DNA of 64,000 bases from Paramecium tetraurelia (GCF_000165425.1 NW_001799178.1:470935-534934); one strand, 5' to 3'. Numbered from the stretch's first letter, positions 49,531 to 63,750 are shown. A program made the numbers and translations. The notes: generated by a model from the sequence alone, not told the origin.

Positions 49531-50379
49531 TCAAAGTTTGTAATGAACAGCTTAGTTATAATTTAAGGGAATAGGATTTCTTTGCTTTTGAAACATTCCT
49601 CCATAGTCTTTCGATAGTTCTGATTTCTTGACGTATCTTTACAGATAAGATATATCAGATAAGGGTAAAATCAAGTAGGAGTATGAACCTTAACTCAACA
49701 TGCCTATAACTTCAGAAGAGATTTTTTCTAAACTTATGTTTATTAAAATGAGTTTGCTTACATTTAAAAAATAATGTTTGTATGTTAAGTTGGCAATAAA
49801 ATTGAGAAAAATAGGGTTGGCTGATTCTTACTATAAGTCATAAACAATAATTATATGATTATTTAACTTGTTATTCGTTGCCATTTCATAAAACAAATAC
49901 TCCAGGAAATATAAGAAATATTATTAGACATACTCCGTGTTTATTTTATCAAGTTTTACACTCAAGACTAATCCTTTCTTAAAGTCAATGCCGATTATTT
50001 AAATTGCTTGTCTTAAAGGTTCATACTCAATTGGTCTTATACTTTATCGGAATTCTTAATTTTCTCTAATTAGCAAATTGATTTTCTCAAAATTGTAGTT
50101 TTGACTAACTAATAGATATCTACACAGGCTCAAATCCAAACAATGGTTATGCTTAGATAATTGAATAATTTGTGCAGTGAGTGAAGCAGAAAAAGGATCA
50201 AAATTGTTATCATACATTTTAGAATAGTATTGAACTACTTTGATTGAGATTGGATGGAGAAAAGAATTTCTTGTTTTTTCTGAAGCATGCTATCTCTAAA
50301 ATTAAGAGGGTCTGTCTTTGTTGTCTTAAATTTTGATTGAATTTTCTCTTGACAAACAGGTGTTTTCAAGGTTTCCCAT
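49531..50379 (-). CDS. CRAL-TRIO (Sec14-like) lipid-transfer protein (282 aa)
   Basis: ATG 50379 (MGNLENTCLSREN), no introns, TGA 49531-49533; exactly 283 codons. Features of the Sec14 fold: an N-terminal helical block (CLDLSLCRYLLVSQNYNFEK), the start of the lipid pocket (IIGIDFKKGLVLSVKL), FLYFLEYLFYEMA, the strand NHIIIVYDLQQ, the helix LNFIANLTYKHYFLNVSKL-ILINI and the C-terminal ELSKDYGGMF, matching the LPxEYGG signature. Such proteins carry phosphatidylinositol or other lipids and support lipid signalling and Golgi traffic. Ligand unknown. Confidence 0.8.
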
Positions 50380-50485
50380 TAATATATATATTAATTAAAC
50401 TAAAGTATAAAGTTTAGAATATTTTGCTTGGTCTTTTTATTTCGGTGTTATTTGTTGGGCATTTATTATAATTTTTTTATTCAAT

Positions 50486-53400
50486 ATGTCTAATAAGGGA
50501 GAATCTTTAAAATTTGGATAGGTGATCTCAATAAGTCCATTAGCCAATTAATCCCTTTTTGTCTATAGCGACGGATTAGTTAAAACGGATGCCAAGGTAA
50601 TTGTAGAGAAATAAGATTAGTTAGTCGAAATATCGCCTGACATAATGGCTGCAGGTTCACTCTATTACTACAGTTTGTATAGAATTTACCCTGATTTCAT
50701 TACAACCAAATTGCAAATGGCTATAAATTTTAAAGAAGAAACCATGCAGGATGATAATTCAAAAAAAATGTAGAAACTCAAAGATCTCCAAACCAAAGTA
50801 CAAATCTAAACTTAACAATAGATTATAGCAGATTATAAATCGAACATAGATGTTTCAACCAAATATAAGGATAAGCCATTATCCTTCAATAATTTAATTT
50901 AGTTTATGCATGTAGCAACAAATCGATTTTTGTCTTTATCTAGTAAGGAAGCAAAGGACGAAAAGGAAAACTTTCGCTTGGAACTAGTAGAATATCCTTC
51001 CTCAAAAACGGTATTTCAATTATAACCTGCCTTCGTACATTAAAAGGAATCGAATTCAGAAGTTTATGCAGGCGATAGTGTATATATCATGTGTGATCAC
51101 ATTTATTTGGGAATCAAGCCGAAACTAAGAGCCACACTTAAGTACGGTGTTATGGATACATATGAGTATCTACAGGATAGATCTATCTACGCAGTTCCCA
51201 ATTTAAAATTGCTCAAGAAAATGACAGACCAACTAGCACAATAATAGGATGTCTTAGAAATCACTCCAACTATTCAGAAATTCTAGAAAGTCGCCAGTTT
51301 AGCCAAAGGGTAAAGCATTCGAAGACAAACAACATGTAAATTTGAGTGCTAAATTATTTAGTAAAATAAGAAGAAGAAGTAAAGCCTGTCGGGTAAACGA
51401 GTGAAGTCAATATTTCATTGGAACATCAGAGTCCTTGGGTATTAACGGTGTTCTGTAATTAAAATGACAATGAACAAATTATAAGTTTTAATGATGTTAT
51501 ATGGATTCATCATATTGAAGAAAATTCACTTTTAACTTTGGGTAGAAATCAGGATAATGAACTAATAATAACATTTTAGAAATAGTCAAATGAATAATAG
51601 AGCGAATTTAATGGCGACTCCAATGGAATGTTTTAAATTGAAAATGAAGATCTAAACAAAGGAGGATTAGTTGAATGGGGTTAGAGTCTGAGGTTGAGAC
51701 ATTTCATTCTTGGCAAATATTTAGCAATAAATTATGAACCAATAAAATCGGGTTAATTGTTGTTATACTTATCTGATCAACCCACACCCAATACTCTATT
51801 CTAATTTTTAGCAGTACCAACTATGGGATCCAATACAGTAAGCTAGAAATATGTCACTAAAGATGCCTTTATGAAGATGAAAGCAGTGGGTAAATCCTCA
51901 TAATGGGTACATCTAGAATAAAAAAAAATTGTAATTCAATATCTATATATGTTATTAGTTATAAGCAAATAGTAAATACAAGGACACTGTTGTTGAGGAA
52001 GATAAATCAGTAATTGTTATTAGATTAACTGATAATACTGAGGATGATGACGTATTGAAATTGTACAAGGCAAATTATAGTGATGTTCTAGAAACAAACT
52101 TTCTAATTACAGGTTTCCCAGTTCTTAGAAGAGGATTAACTAAACTCAAATCCAATAAAGATATGACTAAGGAGGCACAGAAATAACAAATGATCAAAAC
52201 ATATAAGAAATTAACTACTACTATTGAAAAGTTAGAAAAGTTTTGTAAAAATTCTTTAATCAACACTTAACTTGATATTAAAAACACCAAAGTGGCGATA
52301 TTATAGAGATAGAAAATACTAAGAGAATAATACTTCATTGATCTCCTAATAGAAATTATGAAATAAATTACAAACGAAGATGAATTAAGATAATATAGTG
52401 AGTATTAGTTAGCCCAGCATAAGGCAGCTTTAGAAAAGCAGACGAAGACTACACTTGCTGTTTCTTAGAGATCTCATATTGGTTCAGATATCAGTCCCTT
52501 AAGAGCAAAAGATTCACAAATAAATTCCTTAAGTATTGTATGACTCTATTATTTTCAGATTAAATTGCAGTTGGGAGATCGGCAGCTAGTTAGTTAGTTT
52601 CATCCCATCAAATATAATCTTAGCAAAGAACTTAAGCAAGAAAAAAGAAAATGGAAATGGCATTTTTGTCTGAAAAAATGAGTGTGCTAAAAGTTATATA
52701 TCGATTGCTTAGAAGCATTTGTTAGGACAATCCAGAGAACTAATTTTATATTTACAAATTGTTTCCAAACTTTCTCTATTAAATCAAGTATTTCAAAGAA
52801 GCAACTGATTGTATCATAACAGTTCTTAGTGGTAATGAACAAATTTTAATCAATTTGTGTGATCATATTAAATTAAATGAGAAATTAAAAGCTCGACAAT
52901 AAGTGGATAGTGATGAGTCCTAATTATCAGATGAAATGGATATTCAATTTAATTCATCTGCTGATGAAAAGAAAAATATATTATTATATTATAAAAATTT
53001 GACAGAAGATAGTTAAGGATAAAGGAATATTCAATATTTATAATTTTTCAGATGCATATGCAGATTAAATGACTAAAGTATATCTGTAAATTAAGAAATG
53101 ATATTCAAATTTATCAAACAAAATGAAAATTTTAAGGGTTCTTTGTTTATGCCAATCATCATGTAATTATCTTTAATATTCTTAGTGAATCCACCAAAAT
53201 GAAAATATGTGTAGATTAAACACAAATTGCATACATTACCAGTATCAAAGAGTAAATAATTATATATTATCGTAGTCCTTTAATTTAAAATTATTTAATA
53301 GAATAATTATTTTTATATGCAGATTTGGCATATTAGCGAAACTTTTTGTGGAAATCTTATTTGGAACGTATCTTTCCAACCCAATTTGTATTTAATTAAA

Positions 53401-56400
53401 TTTTTGACGAAGACAAAGATTAAAGCAAGTAAAGTTTAGGTAATTCTGATTAAGTATTTGACAAATCAATGTAAATCAATTATAAGTCAGCATTCTGCAA
53501 CATGGCAATAACAAGTAATAAATCACTAAAATCTAGTATTTGTCGACCATGAGCCCTTCAACAAAGCAATTGTTCCTAACTTATGTAGATTATATACAGA
53601 AACAAAACCAATTTCAAAAAGTGTTTAATCAACTAATAAACTGACCAAATTAGCATCCACATATACTCCCCTAGTTGACAAGACCTTTAAATTTTTAAAT
53701 GATCTTTATGATTAAATAAATCTGGATCTAGATTACAAAAAGGAGTAAGCAAGAACCAAAGGCTAATTAATAAACTAAGACCCTGACGATAAAAAGAGGT
53801 AAGCAAGAACCAAAGATTAATAAAATGATCAAGACTCCTTTATCAATCCATTGGTACTTGATATTACTAAATTAATCTCCATAATGATTAGATTTGACAT
53901 GCTTAAAATAATGAAAAAAGAAGAATTGTATGTTAATATTGTACCCAAACTCATTTCCCTTTTAGAATATGACAAAAATAACATGCTATATTCATATATA
54001 CTTAAATCAGTCAGAGAATCAAAAATTAAAAAGGCAACTGAAGGAATCAATTTAAATGTGATAGGAAAAGTAACTGCACAATCTTAATTTACAAAACTGG
54101 CTAAAGACTTAGCATCATCTATTCTAGGAATTCCACCAAAATAATAAGGTTCATTAGAGGATGAATTTTCAGATTATGATACAACTGTTATTGCCAGAAA
54201 TCCAATAGTTTCTAGTCTTATCTCCATAATCACTTATATGGACACTCTTGGAGTCTAAGAGACAAACTCAAAAAATTAGAGTTAATAATAAATACAAAAT
54301 AACTTCGAAATTGAAATTTAAAAAGAAGTGTGTGGAATCCTTTTATACTTTTAGGATCAAAGATAAGATTTTTACGTCTCAAACTTTATTTAGTTTTATA
54401 AGAACTTCACAAATAAGTTTCAATAATTTAGTTGGAATAATACATTATTAAAGGATAAGTTTTTAAAAGACTTAGAGTCTGAATTGGTGCAAGCCTTACC
54501 ACCATTTTTAAAGACTGGAATTGAAGCCATAGATAAATAAGCATAAACCAGCATAGAGGCCATATATAAATCGAATGATATGAATGAACTAATTGGAGTA
54601 GGAAATCTACTGGCACAATAAAAGAAATTTTAGATCTAAAATCCATAATTAACTGAGACTATGGATCTGGATAAATTGACATGTGGAGAATCATAGGCTG
54701 AACTCTAACTATTGCCTACCTTAATTGTAACATTTTTTGTCACAAATGACTTTGGATTGTAAAATGAACTTATTGAATTAATGAGAAGGTCCTTCTCCCA
54801 AGTTTCTGAAATGATGTATCACTTAAACAGAATTGAATTACTATTTGATAAGGTAGAGATTGGTTGTTATCAATTTCTAGAAGTTTCAATATAAGAATTA
54901 AAAGTAATTACTGAATGTTCTGAAGTTTGGTTGGTTGATTTCTTAGCATCTCCACAAGGAGAAGTCAAAGAAATCCAAAAGATCCTAAAGATATTGGCAG
55001 ATTTGCAATTATTATTGAAACAAGGCACATCCATTGATCATAAAAGTAGAGTTATTAATGGAACTGATTAAATATCAGTATCTAGATAAAAAATATTTAA
55101 CTTCTTAAATGCCTATGAACCTTTACTGAATTTCATAAGAGATACTCAATAACAATTAGTAAAGGTTTTGGATGATCCATTTTATTCAATGGAGACTAAG
55201 AGCTACGTTATCCAACTATTGAAGGCATTATTTGCTTTACTAACAGATTTTTGTGATAAAAATGATGAAAATTAAAAAATTATGCATAAAAATGCAAGTC
55301 TATTTATGGATGAATTATAACATGACTATGGATAAATGAATTTGTTAAGTGCAATATATAGAGATAATAAATAATTATGTTAAAAAATTGATGAGATTTT
55401 ATTAAAAAAAATAAAATCATTTATCTATGCATATGGAAGATAAGCAAGATTTCTCCACTTATATAAAAATATTTAAACCTATAAGAACAACCCAATTATT
55501 GAGGTATAAACTAAAGTACTTCAATTGTTTATTCCATAACACATCAGCACAGAGGATTATACAGATATCAACGAATTTTATCTTTATGGTGAATTCAAAG
55601 CAATTGATGGTAGAAAAGTACTTGAATTCACATTTGAAAGATCACTAGAAACTAAATTGAGTGATCAACCATTTCTTTATCATAGTGAAATACTGTAGGT
55701 CTTATTAGCCACAATTATTGGTGAGGAGAGCTTTAAAATAAATTCTCCTAAATTAAAAAAATTATTTAAATTACATTATTTGCTTGAATTATTATTACAG
55801 CCAGATGATTTTTTATCGGAAGAAGCAAACATTTTGGAAGGATTGGTTGACGTTAATCTGGGTATGGTTAATGGTATAAAGCACATAAAGCCACAAATTA
55901 TTGAAATGGCAAATCTATTATATGTGAATAATAAGGTCACAGACTTATATTTATTCATTAAAGAATAACATAAATTTACTGAGTTCTTTGCTTAAGAAAA
56001 AGGCAGATTAGTTAAAATATAATCATTACAAGGTGATTTCGATTAATACTTGTAATACTTTTTTGATTATGTGATTGTTTTGATGAAATATTATTCAAAA
56101 AAAGTCATTACAAAAGATTCAGGTTCAGAATATAGAGAAAGATCAGATTATATGGAATTAAAAGATATCATGAACATCATTTTAGGAATGTGCAATACAT
56201 TGATTCAGCATAAGTTAAAAGTGAATTAATATAATAATTTAGTAGAGTTTGTTCATTCACTTGATGAATAGACTCTAACTGATAATGCAGGATAGATATC
56301 TTAGTCACTATAATAACAAGAATTTGCTAAACCTTAAGTCGAGGAAGAAAATTAAACAATTTTCACTTAAAAAAAAAAGGATTCTCCATTAATTCACAAT

Positions 56401-59400
56401 GATAAGGACGAAAAATTAAAACGGACTAATAATAAAACTGATATTGATTAACTAAATTAGGAAATTGTAGATTGGAATACAAAAAAAGCTTGGGAAAAAT
56501 TCTTAGAAGAATGTTAATCACTTTAATCGACAAAAAAAACACAATCTATTGAAATGAGAATCTTAAGTCAAACATTTTAAGAAGTGCATAAATTTATACC
56601 TGATGCTATGATCAAAGAATTAGGTTTGTAAAACTTTTGCTTTAAGGATTTTCTAAAAAAATTAATCCGATTTATCGAGGTAGGTATTATTAATAAAGCG
56701 AATAAATCGAATTTAATATATACATTATAACTTTTAGAAGATATTTTAGATTCAAAAGAAGATTTAGAAAAAATTCAAAATGAGTTTGATTCATGCTAAG
56801 CTACAAGAATGTTTTTAAATTTATTAGCTGACTTTTAGGTTTATCCTTTTGATGATGATCTCTTAATATAATTATTTAAATTTGCTTTAAAGCTAAGTAA
56901 AAATGGTAATCAAAGAATACAAACTACTGTATTTAATTATTTTAGTAATTTTGAAAAATCTGAGATGATCTTTTTAAAAATGAATCAAATTATTTATGAA
57001 GTAATTAATGAAAATAAAAAAACATAATAAGTATTGATGCAATAAAAAAGCTAAAAAGATAAGGATTAACATTAAAAATAACTTTATTTGTCTAGTATTT
57101 AAGAGTAATAAAATGAAGATGAATCTACCTCAAAAGAAGCTTAAGATGCTAGAAGAAGTAAAATGAGTATACTAATCTATTTGCTGAAATACTTTTAATT
57201 AATATGTGAAGGTCACAATTTATAAATCTAAAACTATCTTAGATAGCAATACAATAGTAGAAACAATTATAATATTGTCTAAGCTATGGTTGAATTATTA
57301 TGCGCTTTTGAAAATGATTTGTAAAGAGATTCTTTTGAAGTGATTATGAACACATTAGAAACATTGACAGAACTTGTCTAAGGTCCTTGTTCACAAAACC
57401 AATAGGATATTATTGATTCGTTATTTTTAGATGTTGCATCTAATTATTTAAATATGCATATTGAATCAAAGAAAAAAAAAGATTAGGATGGAGTTTAAGA
57501 AAAAGAAGAACATTCTATTAGAGAAAGATCAAATTCATTGCAGTCTAAAAGTACTGCAAAAGCAGGTGCAAAAGTTAAAACAATTTAAATTGATAGATGG
57601 ATGTTAGAAAGATTAAAATATAAGTGCATGGTTTTAGTAAGTTCTTTGTTAGAGTTAAACTCAGATACGAATGCTATTAAACGAATTCTAAGATCCTTGC
57701 CAATTAATGTGCTTAAAAAGAACTTAATTATAATTTACAAAAAGCATTAAAAAATGTACAAAAAATTAGGATACAATAAAGAATCATTAGGACATGTAAT
57801 TATTTATATTAATAGTATAGCTTGAAGAAAATCCTCATGATTCAACAAAACCTCCTGAATATCATGAATTAATTTTAGAAACTGGATTTTTGATTTACTT
57901 TTTAATCAATCATTATGCAAATTTGGATACAAAAGAAATAGATCCAGCAACTAGAGATGAACTTGAGGAAATAAAAGAAAGTCAAAAAAATTCTGATAAA
58001 GAAGATCCTTGGGCTTAGTTATAAAATTCTCTTATTGGTTAATTGGCGAGCTTAGTGTTTTCTTTAGTTGGAGGAATTTTAGAAATGATAAATGAATGGA
58101 GAGAGTATGCTTAATAATAATTAATGAAATAATTTAAAGGTAAAGAAAGTGCAGAAGAGGAAGAAAAACGAAAGGCAGCAAAGAAATTAGCTGCTCAATA
58201 GCTGTTTAATGATAGTATCACTTTTTTTTAAAAAAATTCTGCTACTGTTGAAGTTATTAGGGAATAGTAAATAGAAAAAATCATTTTCTATAAATTATCT
58301 TTTTGTAACTACTTACCTTAAGAAACTAAAACTGAGTTTCATGAAACTGTAGATAGAGATTCTACTAATTCTAAAGTGAGTGCTCTAGTTGAAAATATGC
58401 CAAATTTCATGGATGTTGCTAAACATGAAGAAGAACTTACACAATTTTTTAATTAGAATAAGTTTGTAGCTTTATTTGCAAAGTATGTTATTTTGTGGAA
58501 AGACTTATGCTTTTTATTGACTCTAGTGTTAAACGTATTTATTGTTCTTTCTTACTATGAAGGGGATTCTGATGATCCAGATTAAAGATTTTACGATAGA
58601 TTAAATTCACCAAAATTTTTAAAAATGTTATCTGTTGAGGAGACAATGTCAATTTTTCGATATTGTGGAATTGGCATGATTGTTTGTTCGTGCTTTGTTG
58701 TTTCGTTTTTTATTCTTAAGAAGGGACCATTGTATGTTAAAGAAGCTTGGAATCAAAGTAAGGATTTAATCAAGGAGGATCAAATTTGGATTATTAGATT
58801 CTTTTTAAAGTTGTATATGGTTGGTTTTTGTTTGGTTAAGGTGTTATTGAACATAGATATGATCTATTATTTGGCTTATGGTGTTTTGGCTTTCATTGCA
58901 ACTTTGGTTCACCCGTTCTTTTTTGCTTTTCATTTAAGTGAAGTGGTCTTAAGATATCCCACACTTAGAAATATTATAAAATCTTTTTGGGAACCCAAAG
59001 TGGCTTTAGGTTTGACATTCATTTTGGTATTGTTAATGAATTACTACTTCACTCTGATGGCATACTTATTGTTTTACGATATATACACAAATGGTATGAT
59101 AATCATAATATTTAGGAAAATGTGATTCGTTATTAGTGTGTTTCCTTTCGACGTTTGATTATGCATTTAAAAATAATGGAGGTATAGGAGGTTGGTTTGA
59201 TGGAAATTTTCCATAAGATCCAGCAAATTATAGTTATGGCAGATTTTTCTTCGATTAATTGAATAATATCCTCATTCAGATGATTAGTATTTAAATATTT
59301 TCTGGTATTATTATTGATACATTTGGTGAATTAAGAGAATAGCAATTAGCTAAAGAGGATGATAAAGAAAATATTTGCTTTATTTGTGGTCTTGACAGAG

Positions 59401-59687
59401 AAATTTTTGATATGAAATCCGATGATGGATTTAATAAACATATCAAATAAAGTCATTATATGTGGAATTATGTTTTTTATATGGCTTACATGGATAACAA
59501 AAATAAAAGTGAATATAATGGAATAGAAACCTATATCGCAAATAAAAGAAAAAATTAAGATAATTCTTGGTTCCCTATTGGGTAGTCATTAGAACTTCAA
59601 GAAGAATTAGAAGATTAATAAATGATTGAGGAAAGGAAGATATAATCTTTATAATTAAGAGTAATAAATATTAATATTGTAGATTGA
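50486..59687 (+). CDS. IP3-receptor/ryanodine-receptor-type Ca2+ release channel (~2,900 aa)
   Basis: Intracellular Ca2+ release channel. ATG 50486 (MSNKGESLKFGQVISISP). The N-terminus has the beta-trefoil/MIR layout: DGLVKTDAKVIVEKQ, FMHVATNRFLSLSS, GDSVYIMCDHIYLGIKP, NISLEHQSPWVLTVFC, LRLRHFILGKYLAINYEP. A long helical (RIH-type) region follows. The channel domain is C-terminal: YVILWKDLCFLLTLVLNVFI, MSIFRYCGIGMIVCSCFVVS, YYLAYGVLAFIATLVHPFFF, LGLTFILVLLMNYYFTL, the pore CDSLLVCFLSTFDYAF then KNNGGIGGWFD, the pore-lining IFSGIIIDTFGELREQQ and the cytosolic zinc-finger-like ICFICGLDREIFD...FNKHIKQSHYMWNYV. The filter has GGIGG where IP3R/RyR have GGIGD. Many 20-31 nt introns; one at about 59090-59112 precedes the pore. 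TGA 59685-59687. Paramecium has an expanded family of such channels; the subtype is not determined. Confidence 0.9.
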
Positions 59688-59854
59688 TGGAATTAAATAA
59701 TAGAGCGAAAAAGTACTCTAGATTTTAAATGATATCTAAGAATAAGTAGGTTAATGAATTAATATAAATTATAATATGTTTAATATTAAAGAGACTAAAA
59801 AATTTTATTATTAATAAATAAAAAATGATGGAAATTTAATAAAATACAAGCTTA

Positions 59855-62583
59855 TCACTTGACTTTTTAAAGCTATCTGTATCTAATCTGAAGTTTCATT
59901 TTTTCATCTTCAATGGCTAATCTTTAGCCCAACTTTAAAAGGGATTATGAGACCTTCTCAGATCTCAGTTATTTTTCAGAATTCCTCAATCTACAATGCT
60001 CGACCATAGAAGAGTTCTCAAATATCAATTAAGCAGGTTGTTATTCAGACTTTTCTAACAGATGTTCTTCAGGATGAAGCATCTCCTTTGTAAGACCTAT
60101 TTATGACTAATTACCCTTTTGAGTTTTGTGCAAATTTAAATTATTTTAGGGAGAGTTTGTGCTTCTGAAAGAGGAATTATAATCAAATTTATCAGAATGA
60201 ACCGATTTATGTAGAGATCCTACTAAAGAGGCAGATCTATTTTCATAAATATCTTGTTATTAACTCACAACTTGAGATTCTTTAACACCATCTTTCAACT
60301 TTTGCTGCGAAGTTTTACTTTAATTTAATTTTCTATCTTAGTAAAATATAAATACGGCTAACTGTACTAGCTCTGATTATGCAAGATTTAAGATCCTTTT
60401 TAGGTCTTCGAATCTTGACCTGGAACTTTCAATGCTACATTTTGATGAGAAACACTTAAATTTGGAACTTCAAATTGAGCATTCCATAATTCTTATTTGG
60501 GAATTTTTTCAAACAAATTTAAAATTTTTTCTTTTTCTACTCCTTTTCTGTATACATTTGATAATGATGGAAATAAATTTACTAAACTATCAAAAATCTT
60601 AAAGATCTACACAGTTGTTAATATTTGATCTGATGAGTTTTGTTGTTGTTCTTGTGTAAAAACCTAAGCCGAAACCAAAATTTCATCTAGAAAAATAATC
60701 TATTTAATTTACTTCTGAAACATTTGATAATAACCTTTTAGTCACTCCACTTTCTCTTTTAATCATCCATAACCTAGACAGGAGATAATTTGGCAATTTT
60801 CTCGCCTCTCCAGACATCATACAATCTTACTTCTGACTCAGCATCTTATACAACTGCTATTCCTGAACTGCTTACGGCTAATGACATTATTCTCCATAAT
60901 CCTTGCTTTTATTCATCATAGTTTATTTTTGTTCCTTTGCGGAATTAATTTGTTCTTTTGCACAACGTAATCCCTTCAATCGTATTATAAATATGGATGC
61001 TCCCATCATAAGAACAGCTAACTATTCTCTCATTCTCACAAAATTCTATATGGCTTACAATAGTTTAATGTTTATCAAGATAAAATCTTTCCTATTAGAA
61101 AACCAAATCATATATTAGAATTGACCCTTACTATAATCCTAAGCCTAACAACGAAAAATTTTTAGAGACGGCTAAACAAGATAGTGGGTATATCAATGGA
61201 ATTTCAATTAATCGGGTTTCATTTTTTTTATTAATTATTGGTAATTGAAATTTCATTTCTTATTCTTAAGTAAACTATGCGATAAGATATTATGGTAAAT
61301 TATTTCTCTTTGGTTAATTAAAGTAATGAAGTTCTAATTTTGTTGTGTTTGACCATCCAACTACTATACCAACAACAACTTCAAATTATTTAAACTATGA
61401 AATATAACAATGATTACCTTGTCAAAGGCCTTTTATCCGTTTTAAACGTTAACTGTCTCATGTATAAAAGCAAAATATGGCTTAAATTTTTATATGGGAT
61501 ATTCCTCACTTATATCATAACCATCTTTAATCTGATGCTTAATTATTAGTTGGTTATTATTTTCTTCTAAACCTGATTCTTCTTTTACTTATTGAATTAC
61601 TTCCTATTTCTTTTATGGTTAAGCATTAGGTTATTATTTTTTTTTATCTTCTTTCACTTCAACTTCTTTTGGGAGATTTTATTCTTTAAATGAATTTATG
61701 ATTTCATTAAATTTTTATTCTTTCTTTAATCCTTAAAATTTAATCTGATAAAATAGCTCAGTAATTTCAGTTACTGCAACATCAGTTTATGGATTTAATG
61801 GGATTTATTGTTTCAACTATTCTTTTGTAGCCTGTTACTTTTAATTTTACAGCGGAGGCAATAGAGTATTCTAATTCTACTATGATGTTGCCTATGTTGG
61901 CTGTTATGATTCCACCTTTAATTCAGGTATTTTATAAATAACCACATTACCATTATATTAAGTTATTAATATATATTGCGAATACTTGCTGATTTCTATA
62001 TCCATAGGAAGCTCACCAATACCAGTTGCATTTTTAGTGACTTATATAAAATGGATTTAGCTGATTTTGTTCTCTCCTGGTTTATATTTGAATATTTGTA
62101 CTACTGGATCTAAGTGACTTATTACTCCGATTCTAAAAATGGTGGAAACTGTTACATGCAAATATTTTTTTATTCATCATTCGCTCCATCTCTAATTCCT
62201 AAGCAAACTTTATTTATTCTTTTTGGGCTGACCTCTTTTTTACAAATTTTCGTTTTCTTACTCATGTCTAATATAAAAATGTTTCCTTGTAAATCTCCTG
62301 CTGCAATTTGTAAATTCGAGCTATTTGAGCTTATAGATGTAATATTCGAAATGTCAAAAATACCCTAAGGAGGCAATGTTCTCAAGGGACCTTCATAATT
62401 TGGATCCGACCTGTATTTTTCAATTAAGAACACCTTCGAATATACTTCCAAAAGAATATCCTTTTAGATGATTTTATTAATGAATCTTGAAGCTAAATGT
62501 TATCATTACCTAAAGGGCTCAGGTAATTTATCAACAAAATTGTTTGGATTGCAAAAATCCCAATCATTCAACTAATCGTTCAT
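59855..62583 (-). CDS. WDR93: WDR93-like WD40-repeat ciliary protein (~879 aa), one phase break
   Basis: ATG 62583 (MNDQLNDWDFCN). The start carries the WDR93 signature, VDKLPEPFRFINKIIQ, then LRTLPPQGIFDISNITS. WD-type strands follow: IAAGDLQGNIFILDM, YILITQYNGNVVIYKIP, LGLGLQQGSILIYDL, HIEFCENERIVSCSYDGSIHIYN and EVRLYDVWRGEKIAKL. WDR93 is an axonemal protein in other eukaryotes. Four introns (24, 23, 23 and 20 nt). Past residue 590 a Gln/Ser-rich extension of about 280 residues is reached only if the four-base T run at 60736-60739 gains one base; the total is then exactly 880 codons, ending at TGA 59855-59857. That extension may be a separate ORF (ATG within MFQKQIKQIIFLDEIL), but then this gene lacks a sensible stop. 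Its ATG overlaps the previous gene's TGA. Confidence 0.75.
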
Positions 62584-63750
62584 AATAATTTATTATAATA
62601 TATTTTATTCATCAATAATTTTAATTCAAACTACTAGCCTGCCAACTCGTATGTTGCCTAATTATAATGTTGAATTACTTAATACAAAGTTGTATAGTCC
62701 AAGAGCTGCCTTTTAAATTTTTTTGAAATGTATTAATAACAATCTGAACAAGCTTTATCTTTAGCAACTAATTCAATAATTTATTAAGATAAATCATCGA
62801 AATCCATTATTTCATCCAAAGGTTTTTGTTAAGTTTTATCAATTAGACTCATCTGTTATTATTGCATATAAAATAAGCTCGCTGCTAAATCGATATCAAA
62901 ATCTAGTTTCTATCTAAGCCAAATTAACTAATTTTATATTCCTTCTTGTTGTTATTTGTACAATTTTAAATTCTATAATTATTCTTTTAGATTAGCAATA
63001 TCATTTCTATGTTCTTTCATCAATTAAATTGCAAATTTTGATACTTACATCTAAATTTGGTTTTCTTATTTTAATTATAACCCACTAGGTCCAAGAACTG
63101 CTTAAGAGTTTAATGGAATTGGAGAGGTAACTATGTTCTTGTTAACAACATCTTTCACTTGTTTATCAATTTCAACTTTATCAGTAATCTCCTCATTGTT
63201 ATCCTTTTAATCTGTTTGTCTTTATTTATCCATTTAAATTGGATCATTTGAAAAATATTATTATTATTTTTTTTGCTTATGATATGGAAAGTGATTTGTT
63301 AATAATTCTTTAGCTTCTTAAAACACTCTTTACAAATTTTAATGATTAAACCAAAGCTTGGCTTCTGTAAGGTAAGTGTTTAAAGATATCCATTTTTCAC
63401 CTTAAGATGAATGAAAAAAGGATGATAATTTTATGTCCTTATCTAAAAAAGTTAAATTTATTAGTTACCATCAAGACTTTTATTTTCTATACAAATGTCG
63501 AAAATTTGTTAAGGGTAATTTAAAAAAAAAGAAAAATTCATAACTATTTAAAAGGATTTCTACTTTATCAATATATTAACAAACCCAGAAATTCTCAAAA
63601 TAGATTCATCTGCACTAATTAATTATACTATCTACCTTAAATATATATGTCTATATTATCATTGCAGAATTCATTAATAATGAATGTTGCATCTTATATT
63701 AATTTCTCTGGGTATTAAAAAAATTCATTCATATTGATTAATGAAGTCAT
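62580..63750 (-). CDS. VPS23: VPS23/TSG101-like ESCRT-I subunit (372 aa)
   Basis: ESCRT-I component that recognises ubiquitinated cargo at endosomes. ATG 63750 (MTSLINMNEFFQYPEKL), two 26-nt introns, TGA 62580-62582; exactly 373 codons. N-terminal part fits a UEV domain: ILRISGFVNILI, FFLNYPQQIFDICIENKSLD, GEKWISLNTYL and FQEAKELLTNHFPY. Next is a Q-rich linker with IPLNSQAVLGPSG, then a coiled coil (RNDIANLKEQLQNLKLYKQ). The C-terminus is a steadiness box: LVAKDKACSDCYQYISKKF, LLDYTTLYQVIQHYNQATY, LAGQQFELKLLMNKI. UEV, coil, steadiness box is the VPS23 order. The UEV is divergent, so ubiquitin binding is not assured. Its stop codon overlaps the start of the WDR93-like gene. Confidence 0.75.
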
